Source: Nocardioides_C sp963700955
GTDB taxonomy: Bacteria; Actinomycetota; Actinomycetes; Propionibacteriales; Nocardioidaceae
Length of the DNA: 64,000 bases
Assembly (NCBI GenBank): GCA_963700955.1
Contig: CAVOZH010000008.1
Location: 124,001 to 188,000, forward strand
Reading direction: 5' to 3'
Both the position numbers and the translations under genes were made by a program. Shown in pieces: positions 43,663-52,800 of the stretch. How positions within the stretch are numbered: position 1 is the first letter of the stretch; every line of letters starts with the position of its first letter. The notes below the pieces were generated by a model. That model ran no database searches and was not told the origin of the DNA. It worked only from the letters and a program-made list of their open reading frames with translations.

Positions 43663-44702
43663 CGGGAGCGCCCGACCGCGCCGCGAGGCTGGGTGAGGGC
43701 CTGCGAGGGCGGCAGGACGGACGTGCAGATGCGGGCCAGCTCGGACTCGTGCTCGTCCAGCCACGCCAGGCGTCGCTGTTCCAGCGCGATCTTGGCGTGG
43801 TCGTTGTCCGACAGCGGCTCTCCCGACGCAGCTCGCTGCATGCGGCCCAGGACCCGCTTGAGCCGCTTCGCCTCCAGGAGTAGCGGGAGCGCGGCCGCCT
43901 CCGCGGGCAGGAGGGAAACCTCGCTGGTGTACGCCGTGAGGAGTGTCTGCACCCTTGGGAGGTCGACTCGTAGCTTGTTGTCCGGGTCGCCCGATGAGGT
44001 GTAGATCTTCCCCACGTCGTGCGTGGCCACGGCCAGGTCCATCACGCGTACGTCGGGGCGGGCACTGTCGAAGTCCAGCAGCCCCACGACCCGGTCGTCG
44101 CGGAAGAGCAGGCTGCCCCGCCGCGCGCCGCCGTGGATCACCGCGCGGGGAAGGTCGGGGGCCAGCCCGGCGAGCGCTTGCACCACACGGTCGGCTGCTT
44201 CGCTCAGCGGCTCGGGGAGGCCCGTCGCACCGGCCCGGTCCTGCAGCTCCCTCAGGATCGCCGGTGGACCGCTCCCGCTGTCGAGGTCCTCGGTGAGTCG
44301 GTGGTAGCGGGCAATGCTCTCGCCGAGCCGGCGAAGGTGCACCTGCGACGTGTCGTCGTACCTCTGGCCGTCGATCGCCCGGGTGACCGTCCAGAGCCGG
44401 GTGTCGACGAGCGCGTGGTCCTCCCCGGAGGAGGTCCGGACCGGCACCGGGGCGGGCAGTCCCCGGCGGGCGAGGAGCCGTTGCAGCTCGAGCTGGGCGA
44501 CGAGCTCGGCTCGGGACTTCCCCCGATGGGACCGGCGCAGGAAGAACGCCCCGTCGCCCGCGGTCAGCCGGTAGTGCTCGTTCTTGCCCCCCGGCACAGG
44601 CACCAGGTCGACCCAGCCGCCGAGCGGCCACAGACCGGCGAGGGCGATCAACGGAAGTGGCCGCCCGGTCCGGTCGAGGAGACTGAGGACCTGCGAGCTC
44701 AT
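43656..44702 (-). CDS. APH-fold protein lacking catalytic Asp (pseudokinase A)
   Basis: 348 residues. N-lobe with GGKNEHYRLTAGDGAFFLRR and the helical C-lobe of homoserine-kinase/RdoA-like enzymes. The catalytic loop, H-G-D-x4-N in active members, reads AVIHGGARRGSLLF: Asp is Gly and Asn is Ser. The following metal motif VGLLDFDSARPDVRVMDLAV is intact. It may be a pseudokinase, a scaffold, or an enzyme with changed chemistry. It is the last gene of the six-gene operon and overlaps its neighbour by four bases. Confidence 0.8.
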   Translation of the reverse strand: MSSQVLSLLDRTGRPLPLIALAGLWPLGGWVDLVPVPGGKNEHYRLTAGDGAFFLRRSHRGKSRAELVAQLELQRLLARRGLPAPVPVRTSSGEDHALVDTRLWTVTRAIDGQRYDDTSQVHLRRLGESIARYHRLTEDLDSGSGPPAILRELQDRAGATGLPEPLSEAADRVVQALAGLAPDLPRAVIHGGARRGSLLFRDDRVVGLLDFDSARPDVRVMDLAVATHDVGKIYTSSGDPDNKLRVDLPRVQTLLTAYTSEVSLLPAEAAALPLLLEAKRLKRVLGRMQRAASGEPLSDNDHAKIALEQRRLAWLDEHESELARICTSVLPPSQALTQPRGAVGRSRQ

Positions 44703-45733
44703 GCGAGCGCCGACCCGTCGACGATGCGGTCGAACTCCGCCCGATACCGCAGGTAGGTCGGGTCCCGGTCGACGTTCTCGGAGTCGACGTCACCGGACTT
44801 CACCTGCCTGGACAGGCTGTGCATGACGTACCTGGCCCAGTGGAACTGCAGGTTGGTCAGGCTCTCGGACCCGGCCACCTCCCGGTAGGCGGCCAGGAAG
44901 CTGCGACATGCCTCGTCGGCACGATGAGCGTGCCCGGTGGCGACATAGGTGCCGCTGCGGAGGTGGTGCAGGAACTCCGCGACGTCGCGCGCGGGATCGC
45001 CAGGGGCGCTTCGGTCCAGGTCGATCACCGTGGTCGTGCCAGGGGAGATGAAGACGTGGATCGGGCGGTACTGGCCGTGTGTCTGTGTCACTGCTCGGTC
45101 CGAGGAGGAGTAGGTGAGCTCGTCCAGGGCGGCGAGCATCTCGAGCCCGACGCGGAGGTAGCCCGGCCGCTCGGCGGTCGTCTTCGAGAGCCGCTTCGCC
45201 AGGCTGGTCAGCTCGCCGGTGACCAGCAGGGACTGGGGTGGGCCCACCCTGAGGTCGGCATGATGGAAGGTGCCGAGCCACCGTCCTGCCTCGGCGGTCG
45301 CGGCGGCGAGCTGCGCCGACGGCCCCCCGATCAGGTCCGCGACCGCGCGGCCCGGCGCCGCGCGACAGAGCATCACCTTCTGGTCCGCGTCCCACGAGAG
45401 AGGTTCGACTGTCTGGTAGCGCCGGCCCTCTCCGAATCCGGTCAGGCGGAACACCTGGAGCTTCGCGTAGACGTCAGGACCGTCTGTGTAGGGAAAGGCC
45501 TTCGCGTAGACAGGTGTGCCGTCATCGAGCGCGATCCGGACGGTGGCCGCACCGCTCCCGTCGAGCTGGATGACCTCCGTCTTCCAAGGACCTTTGGTTG
45601 ACGCATCCGCGTCGAGCCGCGGGCGCACGAAGTCCTCGAGGTACGGCTCGGAGCAGATGGTCTCCATCCGCGCGAGCTGTTCCACCTTCACACGTCGCGA
45701 CTCTGCGTGGGCGTGCTGTCGCGTGTCAGACAT
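44699..45733 (-). CDS. APH-fold protein lacking catalytic Asp (pseudokinase B)
   Basis: 344 residues. VRIALDDGTPVYAKAFPYTD supplies a Lys-containing N-lobe. The loop that should read H-G-D-x4-N reads QTHGQYRPIHVFI, with Gln for Asp and His for Asn; TTVIDLDRSAPGDPARDVAE keeps the D-x-D motif. The C-terminal helices resemble other APH proteins. GGAGGG precedes ATG 45733. It shares operon and mode of degeneration with pseudokinases A and C, although the replacing residues differ in each, which argues for independent or selected change rather than one inherited defect. Confidence 0.8.
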   Translation of the reverse strand: MSDTRQHAHAESRRVKVEQLARMETICSEPYLEDFVRPRLDADASTKGPWKTEVIQLDGSGAATVRIALDDGTPVYAKAFPYTDGPDVYAKLQVFRLTGFGEGRRYQTVEPLSWDADQKVMLCRAAPGRAVADLIGGPSAQLAAATAEAGRWLGTFHHADLRVGPPQSLLVTGELTSLAKRLSKTTAERPGYLRVGLEMLAALDELTYSSSDRAVTQTHGQYRPIHVFISPGTTTVIDLDRSAPGDPARDVAEFLHHLRSGTYVATGHAHRADEACRSFLAAYREVAGSESLTNLQFHWARYVMHSLSRQVKSGDVDSENVDRDPTYLRYRAEFDRIVDGSALA

Positions 45734-45777
45734 GGTTCCCTCCAAGGGGGCGGGGTCGGGGGTTGCGTCGCACCCCC

Positions 45778-46938
45778 TCAGGGGCCGGGTGGGGCTGCGG
45801 CGCGGGTGAGGTCGGGCGCGTGTTCTTTCAGCCAGCGGCTCTGCGTGGCTTCGGTCGCGATCGTCCGGATGAGCTTCTGGGCGCGTTGGGTCTCGCTGCC
45901 CGGGACCAGGGTGGACTTCGTCAGGAAGTTCTCGCACTTCTTGCTGACCGTGAGCAGGCGCCGGGCTCGAAGAGCGGTCGCCAACATCATCAGGTCCGCC
46001 GTGGTGGCGTCGAACTCGGCGCCGTACTGCTGGAGGAAGCAGGTCACCCGGCGGAGCTCCAGCCCGAGCACCCTCCGCCGGGATGGGGAGGGCGAGCAGA
46101 ACACCCAGACCGCGGTGGCCAGGTCGAGGGTCAACAGGTCGTGCGCGGCCCGGTCGAAGTCGACGACGCCGCTGAGGCGGTCATCCTGCAACAGCACCGA
46201 GGTGGGCCCGTAGGACCCGTGCGTGATGAGGTAGGTCAGCTCGGGCAGCCGTTCTGTGAGCTGGTCGTGGACGAGGAGCATCTCGGAGCGCAGCCAACCG
46301 ACGTCGCGCTGTACCTCGGTCCGCTCCGCGGGAGGCAGCACCGGCTCCATGATGGAGAGCGCGAGCTGCAGATGCTCCTGCGCCTGCGCGTCGATCATCG
46401 CCAGGGAGGAGGACTGCTCAGCCTCCTGGTCGGCGGGTAGCTCCCCGACAAGCCGGTGGAACCACCCGAGCCCCCGGGCGGCGGTGGGCAGGTGCTCGGG
46501 TGCTTCCCACTCGTACGTCGCACCCGGCAACCGTTTCGTCACCATGTGGTGCACACCGTCGAGCGTCACGCTGAGGGTCCCGGTCCGGGTCGGCACGACC
46601 ACCGGCGCCGGGTAGCCCTGCTCGCGGAGGTAGCTGATCAGCGCCTGCTCGAACCGAAGTCCTTGAGCGGTCTTGAGGACATGGGAGCGACGGACCACGA
46701 CGTCGCCGAAGCCCGTCTCGACGTGCCAGCTCTCGTTGGACGTTCCTGACTCCGTGCGCCGCCATGCCCCCCACGGGCCGAGGTCGTACTCCTTCTCGAG
46801 ACGTCCCAGAAGGGCGACCTCGTCGAAGGCCACCTTGGGACGCCTGCCCCCAGTCCGCAGCTGGGAGGTGCGAAGGACGCCATCCTCCGTCGATGCGGTC
46901 TCTACCGGCTCGATCACGTCCGGCTTGTATTCGGTCAT
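45778..46938 (-). CDS. APH-fold protein lacking catalytic Asp (pseudokinase C)
   Basis: 386 residues. After a 40-residue polar N terminus, the N-lobe reads SGTSNESWHVETGFGDVVVR and TGTLSVTLDGVHHMVTKRLP. The catalytic loop is LITHGSYGPTSVLLQDD: Ser replaces both the Asp and the Asn; SGVVDFDRAAHDLLTLDLAT keeps D-x-D. Followed after six bases by the ABC exporter on the transcript side upstream, it is clearly cotranscribed. Length and fold agree with choline/homoserine-kinase-like proteins; activity is doubtful. Confidence 0.8.
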   Translation of the reverse strand: MTEYKPDVIEPVETASTEDGVLRTSQLRTGGRRPKVAFDEVALLGRLEKEYDLGPWGAWRRTESGTSNESWHVETGFGDVVVRRSHVLKTAQGLRFEQALISYLREQGYPAPVVVPTRTGTLSVTLDGVHHMVTKRLPGATYEWEAPEHLPTAARGLGWFHRLVGELPADQEAEQSSSLAMIDAQAQEHLQLALSIMEPVLPPAERTEVQRDVGWLRSEMLLVHDQLTERLPELTYLITHGSYGPTSVLLQDDRLSGVVDFDRAAHDLLTLDLATAVWVFCSPSPSRRRVLGLELRRVTCFLQQYGAEFDATTADLMMLATALRARRLLTVSKKCENFLTKSTLVPGSETQRAQKLIRTIATEATQSRWLKEHAPDLTRAAAPPGP

Positions 46939-46944
46939 CTCGCT

Positions 46945-48819
46945 CTACCCCTCGTCGGCGATTCGTGGCTTACGTGCAACATGCAGCCCTCGGCGCGCTG
47001 CGCGGCTACCTCCTGGTCTGGTCGTGGGTTCAGTCGATGGTCCGAGGCCCTGGAGCTGGCAGAGCTCGGCGTACAGACCGCCCTCTGCCAGCAGGGTCTC
47101 GTGGTCCCCGCGCTCGATGATGACGCCGCCGTCGAGGACGACGATCTCGTCCGCTGTCATGGCGGCCGCCATCCGGTGGGTGATCAGGATGACCGTGCGG
47201 CCGGTGCTCACCCGCTCGAGAGAGTCGAGGACAGCCCGCTCGGACCAGGCGTCCAGCCCTGTCGTCGGTTCGTCCAGGATCAACACCGGGGACCCGTGGA
47301 GAACGGCTCTGGCAAGAGCGATCCGCTGTCGTTGTCCCCCTGACAACGACGCTCCTCGCTCGGCGAGGACGGTGTCGTAGCCGTCCGGCAGGTTCACGAT
47401 GAACTCGTGCGCGAGCGCGACCCGCGCGGCCGCCTCGATCTCCTCGGTGGAGGCAGTCGGGCGCGCGTAAGCGATGTTCTCGCGCACGCTGGCGCGGAAC
47501 AGCAGTGCCTCCTGCAGCACGAGTCCGACATGAGCGTGGAGGCTCTCGCTCGTGATGTCGCGGATGTCGGTGTCGTCGAAGAGCACCCTTCCGACCGAAG
47601 GGTCGTGAAGCCGGCACAGCAGTGCGGCGATGGTGGACTTGCCCGCCCCGGTGGGTCCCACCACCGCGACGGTCTGGCCGACCGGAACCGTCAGGTCGAC
47701 GTGCTTGAGGACAGGATGGCGTGCCACATAGGCGAACGTGACGGACTCGAGCGCCACCGAGCGCGAGGGCTCAGGCGCGGGTCGGGCCCAGGGAGTGTCG
47801 ACGATCGTCGGCTCGCGCTCGAGGATGTCGGCGATGCGGGCGGCGCGCACTCCTGCGCGGGCGAACTGTGCGGGGAGCTTGGACAGGGTCCGGGTGGGGC
47901 CGAAGAAGTCGCGCAGGTAGCTGGTGAAGATGATCAGGTCACCTGGCGTGAGGGCGCCGGACATGACCCGCCGGGCGCCGAGCCAGACGAGTCCTGCGGT
48001 GGCTACCGCGACCACCATGTCCAGGCTCAGGGAGAAGACCGAGGTGGTCCGGGTCGCCTTGAGGATCGCCCCCATCGACTCGCGCGCCATGGAGCTGAAG
48101 CGGTCGGCCTCGTGACGTTCCCGCCCCAGAGACTTGACCAGCTTGATGGCGGTCAGCGACTCCTGCGCCGCTGCGGCCAGGTTGCCCTCCACCTCCCGGG
48201 AGCGTTCCTCCACGGCGCGGATCCGAGCGCGGAAGCTGCTCACCGTCGCCACGAGCGCCGGCATCGTCAGCAGCACTCCCAGACTGAGCTGCCAGTCCAT
48301 GGCCATCAGCACGGTGGCCATGCCGACCAGGGTCAGGATGCTTCCCATCGCGGTGACCACGGTGTCGGTGAGCAGGCTGCGCACCTTGTCCACGTCCGCG
48401 GAGAGCCGAGTGGTCAGCTCTCCGGTCGGAGTGCTCTGGTGGAAGGTGAGCGACAGCTGTTGCAGGTGCGAGTACAGCGCTGTTCGGATGTCGATCGAGA
48501 TCCGTTCGCCGACGACGGTCAACACGTAGTCGCGCAGCAGTGAGACGAGCGAGTCGAGTATCGCAATCCCCACGATGGCCAGCACGATCAGCAACAGGAT
48601 CTTGTCGATGTCGTCGCCGTCGTAGTCCTCGGGGAGCAGCACCGAGTCGAACAGGTACTTGAGCGGCCACGGCTTGAGGATGCTGACACCGGTGGACACG
48701 ATGGCCAGTACGACGGCCAGGAGGTACCCGGGCCAGACCGGCCGGATGAAGCGACCGAAGGTATGCACTATCGCTCGGGGGCGCATAGGTGGCGGTGACG
48801 CCGTCCTGACCTGTCTCAT
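46945..48819 (-). CDS. ABC exporter, fused membrane and ATPase domains
   Basis: 624 residues. Six membrane helices (about 25-325; for example PGYLLAVVLAIVSTGVSILK and SLSLDMVVAVATAGLVWLGA) followed by one ATPase domain: Walker A VVGPTGAGKST, Q loop VLQEALLFR, signature LSGGQRQRIALARAV, Walker B PVLILDEPTTGLD and H loop ILITHRM. This half-transporter type exports lipids, peptides or glycans as a homodimer. ATG 48819 overlaps the upstream kinase stop by four bases. Its place between glucan-type enzymes and kinase-like proteins suggests export of a glycosylated product. Confidence 0.92.
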   Translation of the reverse strand: MRQVRTASPPPMRPRAIVHTFGRFIRPVWPGYLLAVVLAIVSTGVSILKPWPLKYLFDSVLLPEDYDGDDIDKILLLIVLAIVGIAILDSLVSLLRDYVLTVVGERISIDIRTALYSHLQQLSLTFHQSTPTGELTTRLSADVDKVRSLLTDTVVTAMGSILTLVGMATVLMAMDWQLSLGVLLTMPALVATVSSFRARIRAVEERSREVEGNLAAAAQESLTAIKLVKSLGRERHEADRFSSMARESMGAILKATRTTSVFSLSLDMVVAVATAGLVWLGARRVMSGALTPGDLIIFTSYLRDFFGPTRTLSKLPAQFARAGVRAARIADILEREPTIVDTPWARPAPEPSRSVALESVTFAYVARHPVLKHVDLTVPVGQTVAVVGPTGAGKSTIAALLCRLHDPSVGRVLFDDTDIRDITSESLHAHVGLVLQEALLFRASVRENIAYARPTASTEEIEAAARVALAHEFIVNLPDGYDTVLAERGASLSGGQRQRIALARAVLHGSPVLILDEPTTGLDAWSERAVLDSLERVSTGRTVILITHRMAAAMTADEIVVLDGGVIIERGDHETLLAEGGLYAELCQLQGLGPSTEPTTRPGGSRAARRGLHVARKPRIADEG

Positions 48820-49832
48820 GGACGGGCTCCGGCGAGGAGGTGGCGTTCCCATGCGTCGAGCCACGTGGGCACGAACGACGTCTCGGGCACGGGGCGGACG
48901 ACGACCCTGTAGTACAGGACCTCCGCGAACGTGCGCGCGACGTAGCCGGGGGTCGACTGCACCGCACCAGGGCTCCCGCCGGAGGCGACGTACTCGTCCA
49001 GGAAGGACGCAACCCACGACGAGGTGACCCCCAGGTGGCCGTGCAGCGCCGCTCCCATGGTCTCTATCTGGCCGACGAAGTGACCGAGGTCGCGAGCTGC
49101 CGGGGCCGAGGCTGCGCGGTCGAAGTCGATCACCACCACCCGCGAAGGGTCCAGGTGCACGTTCTTCGGCTGGAAGTCCCCGTGGGTCACGACCGGTGGG
49201 TCGGTGGCCGCCTCCGCGACCCTGCGCAGCGTGGCATCGACGAGCTCGGAGATCCGGCCGGCGACAGCGGGAAGCGCGCTTGCCAGCGCCGGGCCGTACT
49301 CTGCCAGCTTCACACTCTCGAAGTCAGTCGGCAGCGCTCGCAGGCCGACGCCTGGCGCGGCATGCAACCGGGTCAGCCAGCGAGCGACCCTGCGGACGGT
49401 CGGCGTCGCGGTCGCAACGTCGCCGCGCAGCAGCTCGTAGAGCGTCTGCGGAGGCGCCTCCTCCTGGGCGAGCAGGCGGCGGGCGGGATCGTAGCCGTAG
49501 GGCTGTGGAACATGGAGCGCCGCTCCGTCGAAGCCGACCTCGCGAAGACGGCGCAGCAACCACCAGGCCTGCTCACCGCCGCCCTTGAGGAAGCCCTTGC
49601 CGACCACGGCAAGGGGGGAGCGGCGGCCCGCCTCGGACTCGACGGTGAGATCCCAGCGCACAACCGGCCGGCTCTCCGAGGCATGGACGACTGCGGTCCG
49701 GTCGACGCTGACGCAGCGCACCGGAAGGGCGCCGAGCGGGGGCGGGCTCTCGAGCAGCGCGGCTGCCGTTGCGTGCCGTCGTGCACGGCGGGCGGCGTGC
49801 GTCGGCGGGGGGTCGTTCAGGCGGCTGCTCAC
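48816..49832 (-). CDS. APH-fold kinase with intact active site
   Basis: 338 residues. Unlike its three operon mates it has a canonical catalytic loop PPVVTHGDFQPKNVHLD and metal motif RVVVIDFDRAASAPAARDLG. N-lobe: SPLAVVGKGFLKGGGEQAWW. It should phosphorylate a small molecule or sugar with ATP; maltokinase and other glucan-linked kinases belong to the same fold, so a sugar substrate is reasonable but unproven. ATG 49832 overlaps the GlgA-GH57 stop by four bases. Confidence 0.85.
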   Translation of the reverse strand: MSSRLNDPPPTHAARRARRHATAAALLESPPPLGALPVRCVSVDRTAVVHASESRPVVRWDLTVESEAGRRSPLAVVGKGFLKGGGEQAWWLLRRLREVGFDGAALHVPQPYGYDPARRLLAQEEAPPQTLYELLRGDVATATPTVRRVARWLTRLHAAPGVGLRALPTDFESVKLAEYGPALASALPAVAGRISELVDATLRRVAEAATDPPVVTHGDFQPKNVHLDPSRVVVIDFDRAASAPAARDLGHFVGQIETMGAALHGHLGVTSSWVASFLDEYVASGGSPGAVQSTPGYVARTFAEVLYYRVVVRPVPETSFVPTWLDAWERHLLAGARP

Positions 49833-52800
49833 GATCTCACCCCCGCATCCAGGTCTTGGGCGGTCGGGAAGCGGTCGAGTACCTCACGTCCCCGCTGTAT
49901 GAGCAGCTGGGCCGCCTCGTCGTCGAGGTCCCCCACGCCGAGAAGCAGGTGGAACACAGAGCTCGTGGAACGCAGCCGGACCACGACGCCGTGCCCGACT
50001 CCGGCCGGAGGGGCCCGCCATTGCGTCGGCTCCTCCGCGGCCAGCGCGACCCATGCCGCCAAGGGGCCGTTGCGGACGCCGCGCCAGGTCCGGCCACCGA
50101 TCCGACGTACGCCGCTGCGTCCGTTGCGCAGCAGGGTCAGGTAGTCGGGGGAGAGGCAGACGTCCACCGCGAGGCCGGAGAGGCCGTCGGGGAGCTCGTA
50201 CCTGACCAGCATCGCGGCGCTGTCCGCGTCGAGCAGCAGCCGCTTCCGGGCGCCGCGCAGGAAGCTGTCCTCCTCGACGTCCACCAGGTCGACCAGCGCG
50301 GCGTCGTCCGTGGCGGCGAGCGTCGCGTCGTACCTGTCGTGTGCGAAACCGGCGTCGGCGAGGGCGCCGGGATGGTTGGCGGGTTCGTCCATGTACCGGT
50401 TCACCGACTCCTGCCAGTTCCAGTCGTCGGAGGGGTTGCCGATCATCAGCGCCCCGCCGGAGGGGGACCGGGTGGCCAGCTGGACGAGCCGGCCGCCGTT
50501 GTGAGGAGTGAGCAGGGCCATGAGGTGGTCGTTGGCGAGCACGACCTCGGCTTCGCCGTCGCCGTCGACGTCCGTCAGCTCGGCGTACGCCGGACGGCGG
50601 GGACCACCGAGCCATCGGGCGGCCGCGACGATCGCCGAGGACGACCGCGCGTGGCTCGCGAGCGCTTTGGACCACGGTGCCAGCGGTCGGTCCGGGGCCG
50701 CGGTGTCCCGCCACGCGGTCTCGTAGGACGAGGCGAGCAGGTGTTTCCACGCCAGCGCGAGCAGTCCCGGTGCTGCGGCGTCCTGCTCCGCTGCTTCGAC
50801 AGCGCGTCGTGCCTGGTCAAGGTGACTGCGGGACCGTACCCATTCGGGGTCGGTGGCCCAGCCGCGGTAGTCCTCGCCGGCACCCCACTGCTGGGACAGC
50901 TCGACGAACGTGCCGGCCTCCAGGGAGCGCTCCGCCGCCGGACGTCGCCGCTGCGCCAGCCAATCGCCCAGCAGCACCGGGACCAGCTTCGGCTGGGACA
51001 CGAGCCAGCGCAGGAGGGTCTCGTAGCGGTTCAACCCGTCCGACCGCCACGGTCCCAACCCCGCTGTCTTCTCCAGATCGTCGGCGTAGACGAGGATCGC
51101 GTCGTCGCCGGGGGCGAGCGTGAGGTCCGTCAACCGGGTGAGGCTCCGCCAGTGCTCCTGGTCCTGCGGCGGGAGCCAGTAGCGCAGCCGCGTCGACATC
51201 GGCACCACCTCGAGCCCGCGACTCCCGCGGATCCGGTACGGCCGTAGCGCATCGGCGGGGGGTTGGCTCGCGGGGTCGGCGAGGTCGAACAGCTCCCGGT
51301 CGCTACCGGTGTACCTGCCTCCGGTCGGGTAGAGCAGGCGGTCGTCGAGGAGCACGTAGCGGTACCCGCCGTTGGGCAGCTCCGGGTTGGTCAGCACGTC
51401 GGGGACCCTCTCCGGGTCCCAGATCCGCTCCGGGACCCAGCATCCCTTCAGCTCCCCCGGAGCGCAGCCGAGATGCTGCTCGTACAGGTCGAAGGCCTCC
51501 TCGAGCTGGCGACGGTTGAACCTGGGGTCGAAGGCGGTGAGAACGTTCTCGGAGTAGGTGCCCCCGATCAGGTCGAGCAGGCCGGCGGCGTGCATGTCCC
51601 GCACGAGCTCGAGGAACCACGGGTGGTGCCAGGCCGCGGCCTCGATGAGCGTCCCGGACAGGTGCAGGCTGGCGGGCACCCGATAGCGCTTGTGCAGCTG
51701 GAGCAGCGAGGCGTAACCGTGCACGAGCGAGCTGATGCCCTCGCGGTCGCGATAGCCGTCGGTGATGAGGTACTGGTTCGCGTGGTGCACGAGTGCCAGC
51801 GGGACTGGGATGTCGTAGGTCGTCCGTCCTGGCAGCTTCGTGGGGGCCGGCCTGCGACTGGCGCGAGCCGGCGCGCCGTTGGAAGGCGTGACGTCGTGCC
51901 GTCTCTGGCGAGGTACGCGAGGTGCAGGGCGCGAGCGGCTGCGCATCGCGGTGCGGTACAGCGACACGTACTCCTGCGCCGGCGCCCGCCAGGAGAAGTC
52001 CGCGGACATGGCACGTCGCTGCAGCTCGTGCCACTCGGGGGAGCGGTGGTACACCGACAGGCCCCGGTCGACCGCCTCCATCAACGATGCGACCCGTCGA
52101 TGGCGGAAGACGAAGCCGAGCCCGCGCTCGGAGTCGGCGGTGTAGTCCGTGACGGTGTCCACCATGCCGCCGGTCTGACGTACGACGGGGATGGTGCCGT
52201 ACCTGAGGGCGATCAGCGGGGTCAGCCCGCAAGGCTCGAACCTCGACGGAGCAAGGAAGTAGTCGGCCCCCGCGTAGATGCTGCGAGCCAGCCCCTCGTC
52301 AGAGCTCGGGTGGTACGCGACGCTGCCTGGACTCCGCTGCCCCGCGGTCATGAGCTCACGCCGGTAGCGGCGCTCGCCCTCCCCGGCGATCACCACCTGT
52401 GCACCCCTGGCCAGGATGTCGTCGAGGGCTGACCGGACCAGTCCTACCCCCTTCTGCGGGACGAGCCGGGCGACCATCCCGAAGAGAGGGCGGCGTGGGT
52501 TCGTCTCGAGGCCGCTGGCGGCCTGGAGGTCACGCTTGTTGATCTGCTTGCCGAGTATGAACGACTCGTCGTACTGCTTGGCGATCCACGGGTCTGCGGC
52601 GGGTGTGAACTCGGTGTAGTCGACGCCGTTGAGGATGCCCCGTGCGTCCGTCGCGCGTGACCGCAGCAGCGCGTCCATGCCGGCGCCGTGCTCAGGAGTG
52701 AGGATCTCGGCCATGTACTGGGGGCTGACCGTGCTCACCTGATCGGCGAACGCGACCCCGCGCGCGAGCAGGTTGCCCGCGGGCGGCAGGCCGATCGTCA